Assembly: GCA_019634045.1 (NCBI GenBank)
Contig: JAHQWA010000319.1
Span: 1 to 44,141, forward strand
Direction of reading: 5' to 3'
DNA: 44,141 nucleotides
DNA from: Saprospiraceae bacterium
GTDB lineage: Bacteria > Bacteroidota > Bacteroidia > Chitinophagales > Saprospiraceae
The position numbers were made by a program, and so were the translations under genes. The number at the start of each line of letters is the position of its first letter. Positions within the stretch are counted from its first letter, which is position 1. The notes below the pieces were generated by a model. The model saw only the letters and a program-made list of their open reading frames with translations, was not told the origin of the DNA and made no database searches. Shown piece after piece: positions 8,821-16,968 of the stretch.

Positions 8821-10299
8821 ATGAAAGACAAAGACCTATTAGATGAATATTCGCCCTTTTCTTTAACCCGCCGGGCCTTTCTTTCCAAAGCTGGTCAAGG
8901 TTTGGGTTTAGCTGCCCTAGGTAGTCTGTTGCCGGCTTGTTCTGCAAGCCCGTCCATGGAGCAAGTATTGGGCGGTACGGGTTTACTGGGCGCTACCCAC
9001 CATTTCCCGAAGGCGAAGCGCATTATCTATCTATTCCAAAGTGGTGGGCCAGCGCAGATGGAACTCTTTGATTACAAGCCTTTACTCAAGCAGCGGGAAG
9101 GGGAAGATTTGCCAGATTCCATCCGCAATGGTCAGCGCTTGACGGGAATGACAGCTAATCAAACCGCCTTTCCGCTCAAAGGGGCTCATCGAACCTTTAA
9201 GCAGCATGGCAAGAGTGGCGCTTGGGTGAGCGATTTGCTGCCCTATACCGCTAAGGTGGCAGATGATTTGTGTTTCATCAAATCTATGCATACGGAGGCC
9301 ATCAATCACGATCCGGCCATGACCTTTTTTCAAACGGGCTCTCAACTGAGTGGACGCCCCAGCATGGGATCTTGGTTGAGCTATGGCCTGGGAAGTACAA
9401 ATGAAAATTTGCCCGCCTATTGTGTCCTACTTTCCAAAGGATCGGGTAGGGTAGCCGCAGCTCAGCCTTTGTCTTCCCGGCTATGGGGCACCGGTTTCTT
9501 ACCTTCAAGGTACCAAGGGGTTCAATTTAGATCAGGCGGTGACCCCGTTCTGTATTTAACTAATCCTGAGGGGGTATCAGCACATGGTCGCCGTCGACTA
9601 TTGGATCACTTGCGGGAGCTAAATGAGCTCTATCATGCGGAGGTACAAGATCCTGAAGTGCAGTCTCGAATCGCGCAGTACGAAATGGCCTATCAAATGC
9701 AAACCTCTGTACCCGAGGTGATGGATGTATCAGGGGAGCCAGAAGAAGTATACGAATTGTATGGGCCAGAGTCCAAAATACCAGGTACCTATGCAGCGAA
9801 TTGTCTCCTAGCACGTCGCCTCGCCGAACGGGATGTCCGTTTTATCCAATTGTATCATCAAGGTTGGGATCACCACAATGATTTACCAGAACATTTGGCG
9901 AAGCAATGCCGAGATACCGACCAAGCCTCAGCCGCGCTGATTACAGACCTGAAGCGTCGAGGCATGCTGGAAGACACCCTGGTGATCTGGGGGGGCGAAT
10001 TTGGGCGTACCAATTATTCTCAAGGGCTTAATAGAGGAGATCGATATGGGCGAGACCACCATCCCCGTTGCTTTAGTGTATGGATGGCAGGGGGCGGTGT
10101 GAAGCCAGGAATGAGTTATGGGGAGACCGATGAATTTGGCTACAATGTGGCCAAAGATCCAGTGCATGTACACGATTTTCAAGCTACCTTGCTGCACCTA
10201 CTGGGTGTAGATCATGAGCGCTTGACCTTTCGACATCAAGGTAGGCGTTATCGCCTAACGGATGTGCACGGTAAGGTCGTGAAGGATATACTTGCTTAA
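8821..10299 (+). CDS. DUF1501 family Tat-exported protein
   Basis: A 492-residue protein with a twin-arginine signal: LTRRAFLSKAG (Arg17-Arg18), a hydrophobic run, then LLPAC with Cys40, so it may be a Tat-exported lipoprotein. The rest is a DUF1501 domain, a relative of the sulfatase/alkaline phosphatase fold. Family-typical segments are YLFQSGGPAQMELFDYKP, NHDPAMTFFQTGSQL, QGWDHHNDL, VIWGGEFGRT, GRDHHPRCFSVWMAGGG and the closing HDFQATLLHLLG. The His and Asp residues in these blocks suggest a metal site, but the reaction is unknown. Only 2 bases separate it from PSD1, the standard partner, so co-translation is likely. Confidence 0.9.
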   Translation: MKDKDLLDEYSPFSLTRRAFLSKAGQGLGLAALGSLLPACSASPSMEQVLGGTGLLGATHHFPKAKRIIYLFQSGGPAQMELFDYKPLLKQREGEDLPDSIRNGQRLTGMTANQTAFPLKGAHRTFKQHGKSGAWVSDLLPYTAKVADDLCFIKSMHTEAINHDPAMTFFQTGSQLSGRPSMGSWLSYGLGSTNENLPAYCVLLSKGSGRVAAAQPLSSRLWGTGFLPSRYQGVQFRSGGDPVLYLTNPEGVSAHGRRRLLDHLRELNELYHAEVQDPEVQSRIAQYEMAYQMQTSVPEVMDVSGEPEEVYELYGPESKIPGTYAANCLLARRLAERDVRFIQLYHQGWDHHNDLPEHLAKQCRDTDQASAALITDLKRRGMLEDTLVIWGGEFGRTNYSQGLNRGDRYGRDHHPRCFSVWMAGGGVKPGMSYGETDEFGYNVAKDPVHVHDFQATLLHLLGVDHERLTFRHQGRRYRLTDVHGKVVKDILA

Positions 10300-10371
10300 G
10301 AGCTTGTTCGGAGGTAGCAATTTGGGCTGTAAATACTTTCGCTTCCAAAACCTACCCCGAAACAAGCTTTA
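10300..10371. repeat. Imperfect long inverted repeat after the DUF1501 gene
   Basis: GAGCTTGTTCGGAGGTAG (about 10300-10318) pairs with CTACCCCGAAACAAGCTT (about 10351-10369) with one bulge, around a loop of about 33 bases. It starts directly after the DUF1501 stop codon and ends before the next ATG. It may act as a terminator or mRNA-stabilising hairpin. There is no T-run, so intrinsic termination is uncertain. Confidence 0.4.
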
Positions 10372-10386
10372 AAATAAGATCAACTA

Positions 10387-12159
10387 ATGAATACCAATCC
10401 AATGCCTAGCTCTGCATCTTTCTTTGCCAACACTTCCGAAGTCTTTAAGACTTCGGAAGTGTTGGCAGCTCTAAAGCGACTTTCCGTGCTTATCCTCAGC
10501 CTATGCATAGGCTTGACACTTTCCGCGCAAGAAGAAGGAAAAGTAATTACGAAGGTCTTTAAGCAGATTGATACCGTGGAGCTATCCATGGACCTGCACT
10601 ATCCGCCCGGAGAGGCAACTCAACCTTTACCCGTTATTGTCTTCTTTTTCGGTGGGGGTTGGAATGGAGGTACCATAGAGCAATTTCGTCCACATGCGGA
10701 GTACTTTGCCTCCAGAGGGATCATCGCTGCCCTGGCGGACTACCGAGTAGCTTCGCGCCACAATACTACCCCCTTTGAATCGCTAAAAGATGCTAAGTCC
10801 GCCATCCGTTTTCTGCGAAAGCATCACCAAGAACTGGGCCTAGATCCAGATCAGGTCATTGCCGCGGGAGGTTCGGCAGGAGGGCATTTAGCAGCTGCGA
10901 CTGGCAATGTTCCGGGAATGGATGAAGCGGGGGAGGACTTAAGTATATCGGCACGACCCAATGCACTGGTTCTTTTTAATCCGGTATATGATAATGGCCC
11001 GGGCCAATATGGACATAATCGCGTGAAAGATCGATACCAGGAATTCTCCCCTAAGCACAACATCAAGGCTGGTGCCCCACCAACTATCGTTTTCTTTGGT
11101 ACAAAGGACCGCTTGGTGGATGTGCCTACGATAGAGGCCTATGATGCTGCGATGGAAGCCGTTGGTGCACGCTGTGAAACTTTCCTGTACGAAGGGCAAA
11201 CCCATGGATTTTTCAACTTTCGTAGTCAAAAGAACTACCGGGAGACGGTATATCAGGCTGACCTTTTTCTGACTTCGTTGGGATATTTACAAGGACCTCC
11301 TCAGATCAGTCCTACCATTCAAGTGGTGGTCTGGGACGAACGTCAAGCCAAACAAAAAGAGGCCTATCCCGATTTTCTTGGGAATCAAATTGCCAAAGCT
11401 TTAGAACGAAATCCCAATATCTCCGTGCGGTCCGTAGGACTTGATGATCCGGAGCAGGGGTTGAGCGACGAAGTGCTGGAGAATTGTGAAGTGATGATCT
11501 GGTGGGGCCACGTCCGACACCCTGAAATATCTATGCAGACTGCGGGGCGTTTAGTAGAGCGGGTCAAGCAGGGGAAGATGCACATGATCTTTTTGCACTC
11601 CGCGCACTGGGCAAATCCCTTTATGGCGGCCATGAATGAGGTGCTACGACTGCGGCTGCAAGCTAAGTATGATTCCTTGTCTGGAGAGGCTGAGATTGTG
11701 TACCATGCGATTCCAGATAGCCTTCGATTCCGGGTGCCTAAGCTGGGAGAACAACTTAAACCCAGTATTTATGAACGCAAATATCCTGATGGTAGCGTGA
11801 AAGTTTTGGTTGATCTCCCTACTTGTATCTTCCCATTTTATCGCAACGACGGCAAACCTAGCACCGTCCTCACCCTAGCCCCTAAACATCCGATCGCCAA
11901 AGGGATTCCACACCGCTTTGCCCTTCCCGCCACCGAGATGTATGATGAACCCTTCCATATTCCTGAACCGGATGAAGTCATTTTTGAAGAAAGATGGCCC
12001 ACCGGCGAATGGTTTAGAAGCGGAGCCCTTTGGCAGCTAGGGGAGGGGAAGGTATTTTACTTTCGCCCAGGTCATGAGACCTATCCTATCTATTTTCAGA
12101 CCCACCCTTTACAAGTATTAAAGAACACAGTCCTCTGGATGGAGGGCTTCTTGAAGTAG
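10387..12159 (+). CDS. Secreted esterase-ThuA fusion protein with palindrome in its N-terminus
   Basis: A 590-residue two-domain protein. Residues 28-48 are a signal peptide (LKRLSVLILSLCIGLTLSAQ). Residues about 55-300 are an alpha/beta hydrolase of the HSL/carboxylesterase-like type: FFFGGGWNGG oxyanion loop, nucleophile elbow GGSAGG with Ser163, Asp241 in GTKDRLVD and His273 in QTHGFF. Residues about 311-588 are a ThuA-like domain (start IQVVVWDERQ, then MIWWGH, HPIAKGIPH and the closing GEGKVFYFRPGHETYP). ATG 10387 lies 46 codons before the mature protein, and residues 14-27 are encoded by a perfect 41-bp palindrome. Starts after the palindrome are only GTG/TTG near 10456-10459, which would give a normal signal peptide. 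The likely role is deacylation and processing of a sugar polymer outside the cytoplasm, which is inference. Confidence 0.82.
   Translation: MNTNPMPSSASFFANTSEVFKTSEVLAALKRLSVLILSLCIGLTLSAQEEGKVITKVFKQIDTVELSMDLHYPPGEATQPLPVIVFFFGGGWNGGTIEQFRPHAEYFASRGIIAALADYRVASRHNTTPFESLKDAKSAIRFLRKHHQELGLDPDQVIAAGGSAGGHLAAATGNVPGMDEAGEDLSISARPNALVLFNPVYDNGPGQYGHNRVKDRYQEFSPKHNIKAGAPPTIVFFGTKDRLVDVPTIEAYDAAMEAVGARCETFLYEGQTHGFFNFRSQKNYRETVYQADLFLTSLGYLQGPPQISPTIQVVVWDERQAKQKEAYPDFLGNQIAKALERNPNISVRSVGLDDPEQGLSDEVLENCEVMIWWGHVRHPEISMQTAGRLVERVKQGKMHMIFLHSAHWANPFMAAMNEVLRLRLQAKYDSLSGEAEIVYHAIPDSLRFRVPKLGEQLKPSIYERKYPDGSVKVLVDLPTCIFPFYRNDGKPSTVLTLAPKHPIAKGIPHRFALPATEMYDEPFHIPEPDEVIFEERWPTGEWFRSGALWQLGEGKVFYFRPGHETYPIYFQTHPLQVLKNTVLWMEGFLK
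10426..10466. repeat. Perfect 41-bp palindrome A, inside the esterase-ThuA reading frame
   Basis: The two 20-base arms, beginning GCCAACACTTCCGAAGTCTT, are exact reverse complements around a single central T. It shares a 37-bp core with palindrome B at 12175-12217. It is translated in frame as ANTSEVFKTSEVLA if the ATG at 10387 is used. Confidence 0.9.
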
Positions 12160-12174
12160 GCTTTTGCTGATCGA

Positions 12175-12217
12175 AGACAACACTTCCGAAGTCTTTAAGA
12201 CTTCGGAAGTGTTGTCT
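12175..12217. repeat. Perfect 43-bp palindrome B after the esterase-ThuA gene
   Basis: Arms of 21 bases (AGACAACACTTCCGAAGTCTT and its reverse complement) surround one base. It lies 15 bases past the stop codon at 12159. The inner 37 bases are identical to palindrome A, so the two copies bracket the gene. It could serve as a bidirectional terminator, although no T-run follows. Confidence 0.9.
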
Positions 12218-12230
12218 CTTCGATTAAAAC

Positions 12231-12350
12231 TGCAATTGCGAATTTAATCGAATTGTTGTATATTTACTGCAATTACGAATTAAATGCCGTGAAACGAGTA
12301 TAATATTTATGAATCATAATGCTCACAAGGATATGATTCATAAATATTAT
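12231..12350 (+). promoter_or_regulatory. Candidate operator region of the PadR-permease operon
   Basis: Two direct repeats, TGCAATTGCGAATTTAAT (12231-12248) and TGCAATTACGAATTAAAT (12268-12285), are followed by a perfect 19-bp inverted repeat, ATAATATTTATGAATCATA (12300-12318) and its complement (12332-12350), around a 13-base spacer. PadR regulators usually bind long AT-rich inverted repeats upstream of their own gene, so autoregulation is plausible. A second weaker hairpin (GCGCATC..GATGCGC) follows before the ATG at 12423. Confidence 0.55.
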
Positions 12351-12422
12351 GCGAGAGCGCATCGCTTACATCTGAGCAGAAAGTTATCTGCCAGATGCGC
12401 AAGACCAGAAAGCTTTTAAACG

Positions 12423-12755
12423 ATGAAAGTTACCAAGATTGGAGAATTTGAGGAATTAGTCCTCATGACGGTTATCGTCCTGCAAAAGGAGGCCTATGGA
12501 GTGGCCATCCGCAAAGAACTACAAGAGCGCTTGAATACGAGCGTAAGTGTGGGCTCTGTACAATCCGCTTTAAAACGGATGGAGGATAAAGGCTACCTCA
12601 GCTCAGAATTCGGAGAGGCTACGGCCAAGAGGGGAGGGAAGCGTAAAAAGATCTACAGCGCAACTCCCACCGGTCAAGCTGTGCTTGTCCAAATGAAAGA
12701 AATCCGATCCGGCTTATGGAGTGCCATGCCACCTTTTCAAGTAGACTTCAGCTAA
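12423..12755 (+). CDS. PadR family transcriptional regulator
   Basis: A 110-residue winged-helix protein of the short PadR class. It starts with GEFEELVLMTVIVL, has the recognition part around YGVAIRKELQERL and SVGSVQSALKRMEDKGYLSS, and a wing with a basic GGKRKKIYSATPTG segment. PadR proteins repress neighbouring transporter genes. Its stop codon is one base from the ATG of the permease gene, so the two are surely one operon, and the long inverted repeat at 12300-12350 is its probable binding site. Small PadR regulators preceding prefix-domain permeases are common in Bacteroidota. Confidence 0.9.
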   Translation: MKVTKIGEFEELVLMTVIVLQKEAYGVAIRKELQERLNTSVSVGSVQSALKRMEDKGYLSSEFGEATAKRGGKRKKIYSATPTGQAVLVQMKEIRSGLWSAMPPFQVDFS

Positions 12756-12756
12756 T

Positions 12757-15360
12757 ATGCCTATACCTGACCACCCGACACCTCCTCGTTGGCCCTTGAC
12801 CTTATTGCGGTTTTTCATCCGTGATCAATATCTAGAAGAAATAGAAGGGGACCTGGAAGAGGTTTATTTCGAATTTGCGGAAGTACATACTGAACGGCGT
12901 GCACGCTGGCTGTATACCTTGGAAGTCATTCGACTATTCCGACCTAATTTGATCAAGAAGTTATTATCACCTTCACACCATATTCACCTTGACATGTTTA
13001 AACATAATTTGACCATCTCTCTACGCAGTTATTGGCGGCAGAAGAGCTCCTTTCTAATCAACCTGATCGGTTTATCTACCGGGCTGGCTTGTTTCCTTTT
13101 GATCACCTTATGGATCAAGGATGAACTAGCCATGGATAAGTTTCATGCAAACGATGCGCAGCTTTATCAAGTGATGGAACAGGTTACTAGCCCCAATAGT
13201 ATTGGTACTACAACCAATACGGCCGGTCCGGTCGCAGCTACCCTGGTAGAAGAATTACCGGAAGTCCTAGCGGGAGTCACTGCTCGAACGAAGTCCATTA
13301 ATCCCAATACGCTGAGTGTTGGAGATGTGAATCTTAAGGCCAAAGGACTGTACGCGACCGAAGATCTCTTCCGTTTATTTTCTTTCGAATTACTAGCTGG
13401 AAGCCCTGATCAAGCATTGGCTGATCCAAATTCAATTGTACTGTCCGAAAGTCTAGCTAAGCGCCTTTTTGAGCAAGCCTCTGCCGCCACCGGCCAATCC
13501 CTTGAACTGGCGCATGAATCAGCCCTGACGGTGACTGGCGTTTTTAAGGATACCCCTGCTGCTTCCTCCCTACAGTTTGATTATGTACTCCCCTTCCGGT
13601 CCTGGAGTCAAGAAAATACCTGGGTCAATGAATGGCGAAATAGCCACCCGCAAGCCTTTTTGTTGCTGGATGAAAGCGCTGATATTGATCAGCTCAATGA
13701 AAAAATTGCAGGCTATATCGGGCAAAAGACAGAGGGGGAAGATAGCCACCGACAGCTATTCGTTCGAAAATACTCCGACAACTATCTATATGGAGGATTT
13801 GAGAATGGCGTACAGTCTGGGGGAAGAATAGAATATGTGCGTCTGTTTTCCTTGATTGCGCTCTTTATCTTAATGATTGCCTGCATCAATTTTATGAATT
13901 TATCTACGGCCCGCGCCACCCGACGATTGAAAGAGATTGGAGTGAAAAAGTCTTTAGGGGCGACCAGAGGTAGCTTGATTTCTCAGTACATCAGTGAGTC
14001 GACGCTATTGGCTTTCCTTTCCTGTATAGTCGCCTTGGGAATCGTGTGGGTGGCTCTACCACAATTTAATCTCATCACCAATAAGGAGCTTCATATCTCC
14101 TTTGATGCGTTCACTATTGGTTTTTTACTCCTAACCATTATCGGGACTGGTTTATTAGCAGGTAGCTATCCAGCCTTATATCTATCGGGCTTGAAGCCTA
14201 TTCTAATTATCAAAGGCACCTTAAAATCCTCTTGGGGGGAACTATTAGTCAGGAAAGGTCTTGTGGTAGTGCAGTTTGCTTTATCGGTTATTTTGATCGT
14301 TTCTGTTTGGGTGGTCTACCAACAAATTCAGTATACGCAGGATAAACACCTGGGGTATAATCGAGACAATGTGCTATTGATTGAAAAGGAGGGCAAAATG
14401 GAGACACCGGAAGCCGCCCAGACTTTTCTAGCGGAGATGGAAAGAATTCCAGGCGTACAGGGGGCTGCTAGTCTGGATAATACGATGACGCATAGTGATT
14501 GGCGCACCAATGGGGTAGAATGGCCAGGGAAAGATCCAGCGGATCGGACGGCTTTTGAGGTGATTCAAGTTGACTATGATGCTATAGAGCTTCTGGACAT
14601 GGAAATGGCTGCGGGTCGAACTTTTTCCCGAGCTTTTGGCTCGGATACCACTGCCATTATCTTTAACGAAGCTGCGATTAAGCATATGGGACTAGAGGAT
14701 CCGGTGGGCATGCAACTAGATATGTGGGGCGGGTCCCCTGAAATCATCGGAGTTGTGAAGGACTTCCATTTTGAATCACTTCATGAAGTAGTAGATCCGC
14801 TAATCATGTATTTAGGGGATCATGGACGGTATATGATGGTTCGGGTCGATGGTCAGCGAACGAATGCAACGATCTCAGCGATTAGAAACCTCTACCAAAC
14901 ATCTAATCCTGGCTTTGCTTTAGACTATCAGTTTTTGGATGATGAATATGCTGCATTGTATGCTGCCGAAAACCGAGTTTCTACCTTATCTAGATACTTT
15001 GCCGGCTTAGCCGTTTTGATTTCCTGCTTGGGCTTATTTGGCCTGGCCATGTTCTCCGCAGCGCAGCGAAGGAAGGAGATTGGCATCCGAAAAGTTTTGG
15101 GCGCCACCTATTTTCAACTGATTCGCTTACTGTCTTTGGACTTCACCAGGATGGTAGGAATTGCCATCTTGATTGGCCTTCCCATTAGCTATTATTTGTT
15201 GAAAAATTGGCTTAGCTCCTTTGCTTTCCGCATTGATCTACAATGGTATTATTTCATTGGAGCAGGCTTGTTGTCCCTACTGATAGCGTGGCTGACGGTC
15301 CTCTTACAAATGACGCAAGCCACTCGAGTAAACCCCGTAGAGAGCCTGCGAAATGAGTAA
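12757..15360 (+). CDS. MacB/FtsX-type ABC permease with N-terminal prefix domain
   Basis: An 867-residue inner-membrane protein. Residues about 1-80 form the soluble 'permease prefix' domain found in PadR-linked FtsX permeases (RDQYLEEIEGDLEEVYFEF). Two FtsX/MacB_PCD units follow. Each has a single helix (first about 95-120, second about 490-515), a large periplasmic region, and three helices with the conserved cytoplasmic motif (RRLKEIGVKKSLGATRGSL, and RRKEIGIRKVLGATYFQLI near 770). No ATPase is encoded next to it, so it must use an ATPase encoded elsewhere. Substrates of the family include antimicrobial peptides and lipoproteins; nothing here distinguishes these. Regulated by the PadR gene one base upstream. 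Confidence 0.92.
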   Translation: MPIPDHPTPPRWPLTLLRFFIRDQYLEEIEGDLEEVYFEFAEVHTERRARWLYTLEVIRLFRPNLIKKLLSPSHHIHLDMFKHNLTISLRSYWRQKSSFLINLIGLSTGLACFLLITLWIKDELAMDKFHANDAQLYQVMEQVTSPNSIGTTTNTAGPVAATLVEELPEVLAGVTARTKSINPNTLSVGDVNLKAKGLYATEDLFRLFSFELLAGSPDQALADPNSIVLSESLAKRLFEQASAATGQSLELAHESALTVTGVFKDTPAASSLQFDYVLPFRSWSQENTWVNEWRNSHPQAFLLLDESADIDQLNEKIAGYIGQKTEGEDSHRQLFVRKYSDNYLYGGFENGVQSGGRIEYVRLFSLIALFILMIACINFMNLSTARATRRLKEIGVKKSLGATRGSLISQYISESTLLAFLSCIVALGIVWVALPQFNLITNKELHISFDAFTIGFLLLTIIGTGLLAGSYPALYLSGLKPILIIKGTLKSSWGELLVRKGLVVVQFALSVILIVSVWVVYQQIQYTQDKHLGYNRDNVLLIEKEGKMETPEAAQTFLAEMERIPGVQGAASLDNTMTHSDWRTNGVEWPGKDPADRTAFEVIQVDYDAIELLDMEMAAGRTFSRAFGSDTTAIIFNEAAIKHMGLEDPVGMQLDMWGGSPEIIGVVKDFHFESLHEVVDPLIMYLGDHGRYMMVRVDGQRTNATISAIRNLYQTSNPGFALDYQFLDDEYAALYAAENRVSTLSRYFAGLAVLISCLGLFGLAMFSAAQRRKEIGIRKVLGATYFQLIRLLSLDFTRMVGIAILIGLPISYYLLKNWLSSFAFRIDLQWYYFIGAGLLSLLIAWLTVLLQMTQATRVNPVESLRNE

Positions 15361-15498
15361 TTAAATGACAGGATTTGACAAATCCAGGGTCGCCTACTGA
15401 TTCTTCGCTTTCAGCTTCGTTTTTTTCCCGTTGGGAGGTTTTTGGTTGAAAATGACCGTCGATAAGCCGTGATTTGTGTCATAATATTTAACCAAAAA

Positions 15499-16347
15499 AT
15501 GAAAACAATGAAAGCGAAGAAATTTAGTTTGATGGTCTTTACACTAGCTCTATGTTTAGGTTTTGTTTCTTGTAACCAAGACGATGATGATAACCCAATT
15601 GCAGCTGATCCAGATATCCAATTAGTACAACATCCGACTTTGGGTAGCATGCTAGCTGATGAAGCAGGTCTTACGCTGTACTTCTTTAGCGAAGATGTGA
15701 CCGGAGAATCTGCTTGTACGGGTGGATGCTTGGCGAACTGGCCCGTTTTCTACGTAGCTAATCCAGCTTACGGAAATGGGGTAGAATCAGATCGATTTGG
15801 TGTAATTACTCGTGCTGACGGAAGTAAGCAAACGACCTTTGACGGCTGGCCTTTGTACTATTATACACCAGACCAGGCGCAAGGAGAAGCCAAAGGAGAA
15901 GGAGCTGGTAACAAGTGGTTCGTTGCGAAGCAAAATTATACCGTGATGTACGGTTTAGCCCAGCTGATTGGTGCAGATGGAAAAGCATACAAAGAAGATT
16001 ATACGGAAGGCAACGCCATGACATCCTATCTAACCGATGCCGAAGGGCGCACCCTCTACGGTTTTGTAGCCGACACAAAAAACACGAACAACTATACAGA
16101 TGCAGATTTCGGAAATGATGCGGTATGGCCTATTTATGTGGTAGATGAGATCAAAGAAATTCCATCTATTCTATTGCAAGGAGAATTCTCTATCATCGAC
16201 GTTCACGGTAAAAAGCAATTGACTTATAAAGGCTGGCCTTTGTACTACTATGGTGGTGATGCTGGTCAAAGAGGATTGAATAAAGGTGTGAGCGTTCCAC
16301 AACCTGGTGTGTGGCCCATCCTCAATAAAAATTCAGCTGCACTGTAA
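15499..16347 (+). CDS. Secreted-repeat lipoprotein (COG4315-like)
   Basis: From ATG 15499 this is a 282-residue protein with a lipoprotein signal (LALCLGFVSC, Cys25) followed by an Asp-rich linker. The frame is open upstream to an ATG at 15469, but that adds residues before the signal; ATG 15508 is also possible. The mature part holds the 'secreted repeat of unknown function' pattern in tandem: GLTLYFFSED with CTGGCLANWPVF, TFDGWPLYYYTPD, GRTLYGFVADT and TYKGWPLYYYGGD. These repeats occur in periplasmic or surface lipoproteins, often near redox proteins. Two Cys residues in the CTGGC block may form a disulfide or bind metal. No function is assigned. It has its own leader of about 140 bases and appears monocistronic. 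Confidence 0.85.
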   Translation: MKTMKAKKFSLMVFTLALCLGFVSCNQDDDDNPIAADPDIQLVQHPTLGSMLADEAGLTLYFFSEDVTGESACTGGCLANWPVFYVANPAYGNGVESDRFGVITRADGSKQTTFDGWPLYYYTPDQAQGEAKGEGAGNKWFVAKQNYTVMYGLAQLIGADGKAYKEDYTEGNAMTSYLTDAEGRTLYGFVADTKNTNNYTDADFGNDAVWPIYVVDEIKEIPSILLQGEFSIIDVHGKKQLTYKGWPLYYYGGDAGQRGLNKGVSVPQPGVWPILNKNSAAL

Positions 16348-16379
16348 GCTAATCAATTCTAGTGCGCACTTAGTCAGAA

Positions 16380-16534
16380 GAGTCCTTATTTATCCGCGTG
16401 CATTTTTTATCCTAGGCTAACAGCGACTTACAAGATATAATAGGGTTTTAGGTATTGGAGGTGAATTCCTCCAGAAAATACGTATCAGCTAACCAAATAC
16501 GTACAGGGCTGAGGGTTTTCCTCGGCCCTTTTTT
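16380..16534 (+). ncRNA. Candidate small RNA or structured 3' region
   Basis: The 206-base gap after the secreted-repeat gene contains a GGAGG-TGAATT-CCTCC hairpin (about 16457-16472), two copies of TACGTA about 18 bases apart, and then a strong intrinsic terminator at 16506-16534. There is no reading frame. The terminator is about 160 bases beyond the stop codon, further than usual, which leaves room for a separate small transcript. The 5' end is a guess. It may simply be a long 3' untranslated region. Confidence 0.28.
16506..16534 (+). terminator. Strong intrinsic terminator
   Basis: GGGCTGAGG and CCTCGGCCC pair with one G-T pair around a GTTTT loop, followed directly by six T. It terminates transcription coming from the left (secreted-repeat gene or candidate small RNA) before the convergent VOC gene. 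Confidence 0.88.
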
Positions 16535-16553
16535 ATGCTTTAAGCTAATAGCT

Positions 16554-16952
16554 TTAGTTCGCTCTCGTTGGCTCCAGTAAGTCAAACAAGTTTCCATAGA
16601 GATCGCTAAAAATGGCTACCTTCCCGTATACTTCCTGGCGAGGTAGTTCCAGAAATTCAACGCCCTTTTCTTGCATACGCTCATAATCTCTAGTGAAATT
16701 ATCCGTCTGTATAATCATTAAAACCTGTCCAGCTGCTTGCTTTCCAACCGCTGCCATTGCTTCTGCTGTTTGGGCCTTGATAAATACAATCCCGCACTCC
16801 TTGGCTCCTTGCGGACGGACCTGTACCCATCTTTGCTCCGCCCCGATAGCTTCATCGGCAATTAGTACAAAACCAAGCGATTCCGTATAAAATCGAATGG
16901 CCGCATCGTAGTCTTTGACCAATAGGGTCGTACTTGCTATTCTTTGATCCAT
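16554..16952 (-). CDS. VOC (glyoxalase/bleomycin resistance-like) family protein
   Basis: A 132-residue cytoplasmic protein with two beta-alpha-beta-beta-beta modules. The first starts IASTTLLVKDYDAAIRFYTESLGFV, and the second contains FTRDYERMQEKGVEFLELP and ends YGKVAIFSDLYGNLFDLLEP. The C-terminal D-x-x-G-N-L-F-D-L-L-E-P is the typical VOC end block with the metal-ligand Glu. The substrate is unknown. It lies 16 bases downstream of the decarboxylase gene on the same strand and is probably co-transcribed with it. Confidence 0.87.
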   Translation of the reverse strand: MDQRIASTTLLVKDYDAAIRFYTESLGFVLIADEAIGAEQRWVQVRPQGAKECGIVFIKAQTAEAMAAVGKQAAGQVLMIIQTDNFTRDYERMQEKGVEFLELPRQEVYGKVAIFSDLYGNLFDLLEPTRAN

Positions 16953-16968
16953 AATCTTATATTTCTAC

